Assembly (NCBI GenBank): GCA_029204225.1
Contig: CM055094.1
Span: forward strand, 70,604,252-70,668,251
DNA: 64,000 nt
Reading direction: 5' to 3'
Source of the DNA: Diphasiastrum complanatum
Lineage: Eukaryota; Streptophyta; Lycopodiopsida; Lycopodiales; Lycopodiaceae
Shown: positions 55,081 to 64,000 of the stretch, piece by piece
How the letters are laid out: each line of letters begins with the position of its first letter
Position numbering within the stretch: the stretch's first letter is position 1
Translations under genes and position numbers: made by a program
Notes under the pieces: model-generated
Told to the model about the DNA's origin: nothing
The model's database searches: none
Seen by the model: the letters and a program-made list of their open reading frames with translations, nothing else

Positions 55081-58000
55081 CTCCCTCTTCAACATTGGAT
55101 GCTAGTTTCAACATAGTCTTTGAGCACATTCCAAGATTAGATCTATGCATTAAATATAGGTCCTTTCCCAATGGTTTGGTGAAGATATCAGCCACACACT
55201 CCTTTGAAGAGACATGTTGAAGCTCCACCTCTTTGGCAATGACTTGATCTCTCACAAAATGGTGAGCAATCTCAATGTGCTTGCTCCTTGCATGAAAAAC
55301 AGGATTGCTTGCCAAGCTTTGGGCTGAAAGGTTATCACAAAGTATGATCGGAGTCTTCTCTGGTTCCAGCAAGTGAAGATCCAATAACATCCTCTTGATC
55401 CAAAGAATCTCCTTGGTGCATGTTGTTAATGCCTTGTACTCGGCTTCGGTGGAAGATAGAGAGATAGTTGGTTGCTTCTTTGATAGCCATGAGACCACTC
55501 CATCTCCAAGATAGATTGCAAAGGCACTTGTTGACTTCCTATCCATTTGATCACCTGCAAAATCTGAATCTGAAAATCCACAAAGGTTAGGTGTAGTACC
55601 TCCATACAAGATGCCAAAATCTCTAGATCCCGAGATGTATCTAAGTACTCTCTTTCCTAGCTTCCAATGAGCCTCACTAGGATCTTGCATAAATTGACTT
55701 AGTTTACCAACCACAAAGCTTAGATCAGGTCTTGTGATGGTTAACCATATAAGAGATCCTATTAGCTTTCTATAGAGAGTAATGTCCTTGAAGGATCTTT
55801 CATTACTTCTTGTAGTTAGCTTTACATTTGATTCCATAGGAGTAGAAACAACTTTACAATCTTCCATATGAAACCTTTTTAGAATAGAGTTAACATACTT
55901 TTCTTGACATATGAATGTAGATTTAGAAGTTCTAATAATCTCTATTCCTAAGATATAATGAAGTTTACCAAGATCTTGAATTTCAAACTCTCTTTTGAGT
56001 GCCATCTTGATTTCATCTATATCTAGATTGTTACCACCACTTAAGATAATGTCATCAACATAGATCAAAAGTAAAGTGATATCATTTTCATTCAATCTAA
56101 AGTAGAGAGAATGATCATACTCACTCATAACAAAGTTTTGAGAAAGTAAGAAGGAATTGAGCTTAGCATACCAACTCCTTGGTGCTTGCTTTAGCCCATA
56201 CAAACTCTTTTGGAGATAGCACACATGATTAGGCTCATCATGTGAAACATAGCCCTCGGGTTGCTCCATGTAAATATCTTCTTCAAGATCACCATTCAAG
56301 AAGGCATTAGTAACATCCATTTGCCACATATCCCAATCATAAAGAGTTGCAAGAGAGATTAGGATTCGAATAGTTACCATCTTTGCCATGGGTGCAAAGG
56401 TCTCATCATAGTCAATACCATATTCTTGAGCATACCCCTTTGCCACCAACCTTGCCTTGTACTTGTTGATTGATCCATCTTGATTTGTCTTGATCTTGAA
56501 GATCCACTTACAACCAATTGCCTTCTTGTCCTTTGGAAGCTTTACCAACCTCCATGTGTTGCTTTTGATGAGTGCTTGATGCTCATGATCCATGGCTTGG
56601 ATCCATTCCTTCTTTTGAATTGCTTCACCTACACAAGTTGGTTCATCAAAAGAGGTAAGAAAAGCAAAGTTAGAGTTGTCCACCACTTGCTTTCCTTTTT
56701 CATCATAGGTTAGCCTTGATGGCTTAGCCCTTTGCCTTTGAGTCTTCCTTGAAGTTTGCTTTGGAGTGGCATCTCCATCTTCATCCAAGACATCTTGCAC
56801 ATCATGATGATTAGTAGGCACATCAACATCAACATCAACAACATTGGAAACATTCTCTTCATGAAAGATGACATCCCTACTTATGACAACTTTCTTTGTA
56901 GAAGGAATGTACACTTTGTAAGCCTTGCTTACTTCACTATAGCCAACAAACACACCCTTCTTTGATGAAGGATCTTCTTTAGTTCTATCATCAAGTTTGA
57001 TATTGACAAAACATGTACATCCAAAGATCCTACAATGCTTGACACTCGGCCTTCTACCATAAAGAACCTCATGAGGAGTTTTACCATCCAAGGAAGCACT
57101 TGTCCATCTATTACATAGATAGTTAGCACATGCTAAAGCTTCCCCCCAAAAAGACTTAGCAAGATTAGCATGTAGTCTCATTGCCTTGGCACATTCACAA
57201 AGGGTTCTATTCTTCCTCTCGGCCACTCCATTCTGTTGTGGAGTCCTAGGACTAGACATCTCCCTCTTAATCCCATGTGCTATACAAAAGTCTTTGAACC
57301 TATTTGAGGTGTATTCCCCTCCATTATCAGATCTTAAGCATTTGATCTTTGTATTGAATTGGTTTTCCATTTCATTCTTGAACTTGACAAATGCAGCAAA
57401 CACTTCATCCTTACTTTTAAGAAGATAGATCCAAGTATACCTACTAAAGTCATCAATGAAAGCTGCATACATCTTTGCCCCACCATTGCTAGTTGTACTA
57501 GAAGAATGAATATCAGAATGCACAAGTTGAAAAGCTTCTTTAGATCTAGAAGTAGATCTAGAATAAGCAAGTCTATGAGATTTGGACAAGGCACAATGTT
57601 CACAAACACTATTGTTTGCAACAAGACTTTTAGGGAGACCAAGAACAAGCTCTTTCTTTGCCATTACCTCCAAAGATTTGAAGTTGGGATGGCCCAACCT
57701 CTTGTGCCAAACTTCTTGGTTTGTCAATTGCTCCCTAGCCATACATCCTTCATGATTAGAGATCACACATGCATCAAGCTTGAAAAGTTTACCATGCCTC
57801 CTACCTTGAGCAATCAAGGATCCACATTTACTTATCAAACATGCATCTCCAATGAACTCCACATCAAGTCCTTTGTCAATCATTTGACTTACACTAAGCA
57901 AATTCTTAGTGATTGAAGGAATGTACAAAACATTTTCAAGATTTGCTTTCCTATTTGTTGAAAGGGAAATAGGAATAGTGCCTATGCCTTTGATGTCACA

Positions 58001-59029
58001 TTGACCATCATTTGCAGTGTAGATGATGTTACCTTCTCCCTCATAAGACAATAAGGATGTAAAGTATTCCTTATGTCTTGTCATGTGAGATGAGGCTCCA
58101 CTATCAATCCACCAAGGATCATTATCATCTATGTTGGCTAACAAACTTGAAGTCATAACAAGTGATTCACATGTGTTATGTTCTTCCTCATCTATTGTAA
58201 GATTTCCTTGCCTCTCTCCTTGCTCTCTTTTCTTCTTATAACATTCATTTGCAAAATGACCTTTTATCCCACAATAAAAGCACTTGAACTTTGACTTATT
58301 GTTCTTAGTAGAAGAGGAAGAGGAAGAGTGATCATCATGATCAAAGTTACCACCTTTGGACCATTTCCCTTTGCCTTTACCTTTGCCCTTGAATTTGCCT
58401 TTTGTGAAGAAAGCCTCTTCACCTCCACCTTGCAAGGATGCACCATCAAGCTTTGATTGCAACCTATGTTCTTCAGCCAATAAGATTTCTTGCAAGTCAA
58501 CCACACTTGGCAAGACTCTTTGAATGGCAAAACTTTGCACAAGGTTAGCATGTTCATTTAGCAAACCATTCAACATAACTTGGACTATTTCACCATCTTT
58601 TATGTTCTCATCAATGCATGCTAAATCATCACTTAGGGACTTAACTCTCAAGATAAATGCATGAGCACTTTCACCCTCTCTTTGCCTACTAGAAAATATT
58701 TGTCTCCTTAGGGTCAATACCCTAGATGTGGACTTTGATTCAAAGAGCTTCTTTAAGGCATTCCATGCCTCACTTGCACTTTGACACTTTCCAACTTCCT
58801 TGAGAAGTTCATTTGTAACATTCATTTTAATGATATGAAGAGCCCTTTTGGCCTTCTTATCAAACCTTTGTTGCTCTTGAAGTGTGAGAGGTCTCTCTTC
58901 AATTTTTGCAACTATGTCCATGAGTTCATTCAACTCAAGTAAGGACTCCATCCTTACTTTCCAAGTAGAGTAGTTTGATGAACTCAACCTTTCACTAGAC
59001 TCTAGCATGATCCCACCATTGGAAGCCAT
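55076..59029 (-). CDS. A2 Gag-Pol polyprotein, intact
   Basis: 1317 residues, same domain order and catalytic residues as A1: CCHC 250-263, protease DSGAS 309-313, integrase D506/D568/E604, RT YVDD 990-993, RNase H D1154/E1195. It differs from A1 at Lys43, Lys678, Ala859, Met881, Leu939 and Ala1247. Ala859 and Ala1247 are the usual Copia residues. Met881 (FAPMAKM instead of FAPVAKM) and Lys678 (E and F have Thr at that place) are private to A2. With the younger LTR pair this makes A2 the better candidate for an active source copy. The start ATG is at 59029. Confidence 0.96.
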   Translation of the reverse strand: MASNGGIMLESSERLSSSNYSTWKVRMESLLELNELMDIVAKIEERPLTLQEQQRFDKKAKRALHIIKMNVTNELLKEVGKCQSASEAWNALKKLFESKSTSRVLTLRRQIFSSRQREGESAHAFILRVKSLSDDLACIDENIKDGEIVQVMLNGLLNEHANLVQSFAIQRVLPSVVDLQEILLAEEHRLQSKLDGASLQGGGEEAFFTKGKFKGKGKGKGKWSKGGNFDHDDHSSSSSSTKNNKSKFKCFYCGIKGHFANECYKKKREQGERQGNLTIDEEEHNTCESLVMTSSLLANIDDNDPWWIDSGASSHMTRHKEYFTSLLSYEGEGNIIYTANDGQCDIKGIGTIPISLSTNRKANLENVLYIPSITKNLLSVSQMIDKGLDVEFIGDACLISKCGSLIAQGRRHGKLFKLDACVISNHEGCMAREQLTNQEVWHKRLGHPNFKSLEVMAKKELVLGLPKSLVANNSVCEHCALSKSHRLAYSRSTSRSKEAFQLVHSDIHSSSTTSNGGAKMYAAFIDDFSRYTWIYLLKSKDEVFAAFVKFKNEMENQFNTKIKCLRSDNGGEYTSNRFKDFCIAHGIKREMSSPRTPQQNGVAERKNRTLCECAKAMRLHANLAKSFWGEALACANYLCNRWTSASLDGKTPHEVLYGRRPSVKHCRIFGCTCFVNIKLDDRTKEDPSSKKGVFVGYSEVSKAYKVYIPSTKKVVISRDVIFHEENVSNVVDVDVDVPTNHHDVQDVLDEDGDATPKQTSRKTQRQRAKPSRLTYDEKGKQVVDNSNFAFLTSFDEPTCVGEAIQKKEWIQAMDHEHQALIKSNTWRLVKLPKDKKAIGCKWIFKIKTNQDGSINKYKARLVAKGYAQEYGIDYDETFAPMAKMVTIRILISLATLYDWDMWQMDVTNAFLNGDLEEDIYMEQPEGYVSHDEPNHVCYLQKSLYGLKQAPRSWYAKLNSFLLSQNFVMSEYDHSLYFRLNENDITLLLIYVDDIILSGGNNLDIDEIKMALKREFEIQDLGKLHYILGIEIIRTSKSTFICQEKYVNSILKRFHMEDCKVVSTPMESNVKLTTRSNERSFKDITLYRKLIGSLIWLTITRPDLSFVVGKLSQFMQDPSEAHWKLGKRVLRYISGSRDFGILYGGTTPNLCGFSDSDFAGDQMDRKSTSAFAIYLGDGVVSWLSKKQPTISLSSTEAEYKALTTCTKEILWIKRMLLDLHLLEPEKTPIILCDNLSAQSLASNPVFHARSKHIEIAHHFVRDQVIAKEVELQHVSSKECVADIFTKPLGKDLYLMHRSNLGMCSKTMLKLASNVEEGV

Positions 59030-60189
59030 GATTCTAATGTTTCTTCAACTTTTAGGTTCTGTCCTAAAGCACTTAGCACTCACTTTTCTCTCAACAAATG
59101 ATAGATAAAGAGATCTATGAAGATTTAGGACCCTAAAACACTTCTATCTTGAACCTAGATGGTTTCCAAGCATAGAAAGGAAGATTGAAACACATGCAAC
59201 ACTTTGCACACACTAAGAATGGATTACAAAATCAAACCAACCTAAACACACTCTTGCTTAAGCTCTCAAACTTTCCAGCAAGTGACCAAATCAAGTTATG
59301 GTGTGAAGAGTTACTTGCATTCTTAGAAAATACCCAAAACTAGGATGCCAAGATTACCTAGTAATGAACAAACTTGATCAACATATGATCAACACACTAA
59401 GATATTGATTCAACCTGTAAAACCACATGTAAACCACACTTCTAAAAGTTTATAAACTCCAGCAAGTGATAAATACAAGATTTAGAGGTGAATGAATGAG
59501 CACACTTAGTGAATCACAAGACTAGCTTCACTATCTTGTCAAATCTTGGTGTTTAGATGTAGATCTAAGATCACTTCACATGAGAATGTTCCTCAACCTG
59601 TTAAGAACCTGAAAACACACTTGCATAATGGTTAACACCTTCCAGCAAATGCTCCAATCAAATTACATAAGGAGAGTTACTTACATGCTCAACAAAGTAC
59701 ACCAAAATTTATGCCAAAATTGATGACAATCTTTACAATATGCTCTTCACAATGGAGCTTACTATATGTTCACCCAAAAAAGGGGATCTTTCATCCAAAT
59801 GGGAGCTTTGCTCAGCCTTTAGGAGAATTACAACTCACTCAAAAGAGCATTTGTCATCCACTTAAGGAGAAGTTTCATCCACTTAAGGAGAGTGTTCATC
59901 CAAGAATGGAGATTGTCAACAATAGGATTGAAAAGAACATTGTTAGTATTGAATATGCACAAGCCTCACAATCACAAATGATTAGGTGTTATGATCTGAT
60001 CCAAAATAGTTTCTTTTCAGCCTCTGATCTTCAATAGACCTGAAATATGCTTTTGATCCACAAGTTCAACTCACAAAACAAAGGTTAGTAAGATTTGATC
60101 AACAAAGCAATGCAAAATCATGCTAGAACTTGATCAAACATCCAAATATCACCAAAAATGGAATACTTACTGTAAATAGAAGCCAACCA
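59030..60189 (-). other. A2 long 5' leader
   Basis: 1160 bp, the same length as in A1 and nearly identical. Visible differences include 59058 (GGTTCTG versus GGTTTTG), CCTAAAC near 59243, and AATTT/AAATT near 59706. It contains the same three diverged repeat units. Confidence 0.85.
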
Positions 60190-60201
60190 GCTCTGATACC
60201 A
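60190..60201 (-). other. A2 primer binding site
   Basis: TGGTATCAGAGC on the minus strand, abutting the 5' LTR, identical to A1. Confidence 0.9.
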
Positions 60202-60856
60202 TGTGAAAAATACAGATCCTAAGTGGATCTAAACTCCAAGATCATTGGCTTGAATGCTTGCACTCCAAACTACATAAGCTAGGAATTGGCAACACATTCT
60301 ATGCTACCTAGAATGCAAAGAACTTGATCAAAAAGCATTTATCACAAATGGAAACTTCCATAAACATCAAGTGCGGCCCAAAATAGCATTATACAGTCCA
60401 TAATACATCAGCCTACCACTTTTGGAAAGCACCTAAGATCATACACAATAGCTTGAAGACAATACACACAACAATGCTCTCAATGGAGGAAGAAACAATG
60501 ACAATGATCTATTGATCTCAATGAAGCATACAAAAGGTTTCTCCAACCTGTTCTCCACGACTTCCCTACTATTTATGGATGAGGAAGATGACTCTCTCTC
60601 CTCTCTCTAGAAGGTACTTGACCCTAGATATTCCCTATATAGGAAAAATAGCTAAAAATGGCTTATATGACCAAAATACATCAAAATGGTCTCATTTTGA
60701 AGGGTATGAAGTTTGACACTTCATCATACTGAAAAAATACAGTAAATAAAAACATTGTGGCCTGGTTCACACGTGTGAAACTCCAGAACCAAAACTATTT
60801 ACAATTTTAGCCAATTTAGGCCTCAAACTAGCTAGGAAATGTTGACAATTTTCACA
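60202..60856 (-). repeat. A2 5' LTR
   Basis: 655 bp, followed by the target duplication GAAAC. It carries the same TATA-type box as A1 (TATATA at 60636-60641 in CCTATATAGGG on the minus strand). Confidence 0.95.
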
Positions 60857-63646
60857 GAAACTCCATGTACACTTCCTCCTCAAGATCACCATTCAAGAAT
60901 GCATTTTAAATGTCCATTTGCCATAGATCCCACCCATAAAGTGTAGCAAGTGAAATGATAACTCAAATGCTTACCATCTTTGCCACGGGTGAAAAGGTCT
61001 CATCATAGTCAATCTGTTGTTGTTGTGCATATCCTTTTGCCACTAGCCTTGCCTTGTACTTGTTGATAGATTCATCTTGGTTTATACTCACCTTGAATAT
61101 CCATTTGCATCCAATAGCTTTCTTGTCCTTAGGCAACTCCAACAATTTCCATGTTCCATTCTTCATAAGAGCTTGATACTCAAGATCCATTGCTTGGATC
61201 CACTCCTCTTTTTTCTTTGCTTGATCTACACTTGTAAGCTCATCCAAAGAGGTTAGGAAAGCAACATAATTTCCAGAAACTACTTGCTTACCCTTTTGAT
61301 CATATGTGAGCCTTGAAGGTACTTGTCTTTCTCTTGATGTTCTCCTTGGCTTTTTCACTTGATGAAGGTCCATCATCATCACCATCCAAAGTAGTATCCT
61401 TCTCATCAACATCAAGAATGTTAGATCCATCCGCACTAACAACAATCATGCTTGACTCGACACTTTTCGAATGTTTCCCTCATAAAAAATGACATCTCTA
61501 CCAACAATCACTTTGTTAGTAGAAGGAATGTAAACCTTGTAGGCTTTACTCACCTCACTATATCCAACAAAAATAACAAAAATACCACTTCTTGAAGATG
61601 GATCCTCCTTGGTCCTATCATCAAGAGTAATGTTGACATAGCATGTGCATCCAAAGGTTCTTAGAAAGTTGACACTCGGCCTCCGGTTGAATAGCATCTT
61701 AAAAGGTGTCCTTCCATCCAAAATAGCACTCGGCCACCTATTGCACAAGAAATTGGCACACAACAAAGCTTCAGCACTTTCACATAAAGTCCTATTCTTC
61801 CTTTCAGCCACTCCATTTTGTTGTGGGGTCCTTGATGTTGTATACTCCCTCTTGATCCCATGCTCATTACAAAAGACCTTAAATTTGGTAGATATGTACT
61901 CACCATCATTGTCAGTCCTCAAGTACTAGTTCTTTGTGGAAAATTGGCTCTCCATTGCATTCTTGAACTTGATAAAGACATCATACACTTCATCCTTTCT
62001 CTTTAGTAGATAGATTCAACAAAATCTACTAAAATCATAATGAATGTTACATACATCTTAGTTCCACTATTGTTAATTGTAGTAAATCCATGAATATCCG
62101 AATGTACAAGTTGAAAAGGCTTTGTAGATCTAGATATAGATCTAGTATAGGGTTGTCTATGTGACTTTGACAAAGCACAAGACTCACAAACATGTTTGAT
62201 GCCACTTAAGGAACTTGGAAGACCTATCACAATCTTCTTCCTAGCCATTACCTCCAATGACTTGAATTTGAGGTGTTCCATCTTTTTATGCCAAACCTCT
62301 TGAATAGGTATTTGCTCTCTTGCAACACATCCAACTTGGTTAGCAATAACACAAGCATCTAGTTTGAACAACTTCCAATCAAGACATCCTTCCTTTTGAT
62401 CAAACAAGCATTTCCATCAAACTCCACCTTGAGGCCTTTACTTAGCATTTGACTCACACTAAGCAAATTCTTGGTAATAGATGGAATAAACAAGACAACC
62501 TCCAAATGAACATTCAAAATTGTAGACAACCTCCCTTGCCTTTTGCTTTTTGCAATCAAGATATCCTTCCTTTTGATTATACTAGAATCTCCATCAAACT
62601 CAACTTTGAGGCCATTACTTAGCAGTTGACTCACACTAAGTAGATTCCTGGTAATAGATGGAATGAACAAAACATCATCCAAATGAACATTCCTATTTGT
62701 AGAGAGAGAAATAGGAATTGTGCCAATCCCTTTGATTGCACACTCACCATCATTGGCCGTGTACATCGCCCTCTTGTCATCTCTGTATGCCAACAAAGAA
62801 GTGAAGTACTCTTTGTGAAAGGTCATGTGTGAACTTGCTCCACTATCAATCCACCAAGGATCTAGATCTCCATCATTAGCAAGCACATACATGAAGACAT
62901 CACAAAAGCATCATCATTTGCATCTTGAACATCCAAACCATCATCATCAAGAGTAAGATTACCTTGCTTGTCTCCTTGATCTCTCTTCTTCTTGTAGCAC
63001 TCACTTGAAAAGTGTCCTTTGATGCCACAATAGAAGCACTTGAGCTTTGATCTATCCTTCTTTTTGCCACTTGAAGAAGTATCCACTTGATACTGCCCTT
63101 TAGACCACTTACTTTGGTTTTGCCCTTGAATTTTCCCTTTGTGAACATAGCATCCTCTTGAAGTGTCGATGTAGATCCACCTCTTGCTTGAAGCTTATAT
63201 TCCTCACTAATCAAGATATCTTGAAAATCCATCAAACTTGGCAAAGTCTTTTGAATAGCAATACTTTGAACAATGTTAGCATGAGAATCCAACAAGCTTG
63301 AATAATCTCTCCTTCCTTAATGCTTTCATCAACGCAAGCTAACTCATCATTCAAAGCTTTCATTCTCAAACTTTTTTCATTCTTTTGCAAACAAGAAAAG
63401 ATTTGCCATCTTAGAGTCAACACTCTAGAAGTAGACTTGGATTCATAAAGCTTCTTCAATGAATTCCAAGCTCTTGTCATACCTCATTTGATCTTGTTGC
63501 ATTGCTGGTCTCTCCTCTAGACCTACAACAATATACAAAACATCATTCATTTCAAGAAGTGACTCCATCCTCACTTTCCACAATGAATAATTACTTGAGG
63601 TAAGCCTATCATTGGCTTCCAACATGACTCCAATTGAGGTTGCCAT
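60857..63646 (-). pseudogene. Copia E: Gag to RT, broken, with an internal tandem duplication
   Basis: From ATG 63646: Gag start (ANDRLTSSNYSLWKVRMESL), UBN2 region with frameshifts (63480-63230), CCHC knuckle (CFYCGIKGHFSSEC near 63030), and protease DPWWIDSGASSHM with intact DSGAS. The segment after the protease is duplicated in frame (177-bp period, 62388-62705). Pre-integrase and integrase follow: first Asp HSDIH, then TDNDGEY where SDNGGEY is usual, then GVAERKNRTL. A deletion after CESAE removes part of the integrase helix region. The RT entry has AIGCKWIFKVSINQDES and FSPVAKMVSI, then stops (60963-60965 and about 60918). At 60857 the RT is split by A2 and continues at 54425. Its 5' leader runs to the window end. 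Confidence 0.9.
62388..62705 (-). repeat. In-frame 177-bp tandem duplication in Copia E
   Basis: Two copies of the segment NVHL-x2-VLFIPSIT-x-NLLSVSQ-x-LS-x-GLKVEFDG follow each other with a 177-bp (59-codon) period. For example, CCATCAAACTC occurs at 62414 and 62591. The copies differ at many positions, so the duplication is not recent. A1, A2 and F carry the segment once. Confidence 0.85.
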
Positions 63647-64000
63647 GTAGCAGTTACCTGATATTCTCCTTCAACCTGTTTTAATGCACAAAGCAATCCT
63701 TTGAACAACAAAAAATGCTTTCAAAAGAAATCACCAAGATTTGAAACTATCTCAAAAATTATCTTCTAGCACTTATACCAAGCAAATCAACACATAGAAT
63801 CATGGAATCTTGATCAACCTATGATCTATCCTCAATCTAATGACTTTTGCCACTTCCTAAGATTGAAACACACTCAAATGAAGTCCATCAACCTCACTAT
63901 CTAGAGATCCAATCAAAATTAGGGTTTTGACAATCCAAAAATTGGCCAAATCCATTATGTGATCACAGAAAATTGGAATTGATCAAGTACTTAGACCTAT
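63647..64000 (-). other. Copia E 5' leader, to window end
   Basis: Non-coding on the minus strand. It contains a CAACCTG motif near 63673 like those that start each repeat unit of the A leader. The primer site and 5' LTR would lie beyond the window. Confidence 0.5.

Larger units (their letters stand above)
54426..60856 (-). mobile_element. Copia A2, complete LTR retrotransposon
   Basis: Second complete copy of A: 6431 bp with 655-bp LTRs, target duplication GAAAC (54421-54425 and 60857-60861), primer site at 60190-60201, polypurine tract at 55081-55093 and an intact Gag-Pol. Its LTRs differ at one position that I can see (54782, CCATGACTT versus CCACGACTT), so it is younger than A1. It is inserted into the RT of Copia E, a member of a related family. 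Confidence 0.97.

Overview
This window looks like intergenic, repeat-packed nuclear DNA of a land plant, probably a flowering plant; I cannot name the species. The evidence is indirect but consistent. Almost every recognisable reading frame belongs to a plant-type transposable element: Ty1/Copia elements with initiator-tRNA-Met primer sites, a Ty3/Gypsy family, and CACTA (EnSpm) transposons. There are also long GA/CT and TG microsatellites and spliceosomal introns. I see no rRNA, tRNA or CRISPR array. Only one exon (45.0-46.0 kb, minus strand) looks as if it could come from an ordinary host gene.

Layout. 0-3 kb: unassigned degraded sequence and the 3' end of a Copia element. 3.07-8.78 kb: a plus-strand CACTA element with a subterminal palindrome cluster, a SET-domain-like reading frame and a six-exon Tnp2 transposase pseudogene, cut off by a minus-strand Copia gag. 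8.8-12.0 kb: Copia 5' remnants, a minus-strand CACTA C-terminal exon pair and a second palindrome cluster. 12.7-18.0 kb: two broken minus-strand Copia elements (here called I and B1). 18.7-22.2 kb: an 84-bp tandem repeat and a plus-strand Copia (C) with two internal deletions. 22.2-31.5 kb: a plus-strand Gypsy element (GY1) interrupted by an intact minus-strand Copia, A1 (23691-30121, target duplication AGGTG). 31.5-37.5 kb: unassigned DNA, an inverted Copia LTR, a 156-bp CT tract, a Copia fragment (D1) and a Gypsy gag fragment (GY2). 37.5-41.8 kb: Copia F interrupted by pieces of two further Copia elements (G, H). 41.8-47.0 kb: mostly unassigned DNA, the possible host exon and a coiled-coil remnant. 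47.0-49.5 kb: Copia B2. 49.5-54.3 kb: a third palindrome cluster, Gypsy GY3 on the minus strand, a CACTA C-terminal exon and a fourth repeat cluster. 54.3-64.0 kb: Copia E on the minus strand, with its RT split by a second intact element, A2 (54426-60856, target duplication GAAAC).

How the parts relate. A1 and A2 are the only clearly complete elements. Each is 6431 bp with 655-bp LTRs and one 1317-residue Gag-Pol frame with its catalytic residues in place. They could still be mobile and could supply proteins to their relatives E and F. Most of the rest are nested fossils.

The most unusual material is the CACTA-derived part. A SET-domain-like frame lies directly upstream of Tnp2 in the same orientation. 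Four separate clusters of short motifs, mostly CpG-bearing palindromes and each with its own core sequence, look like the subterminal regions of four different CACTA families.
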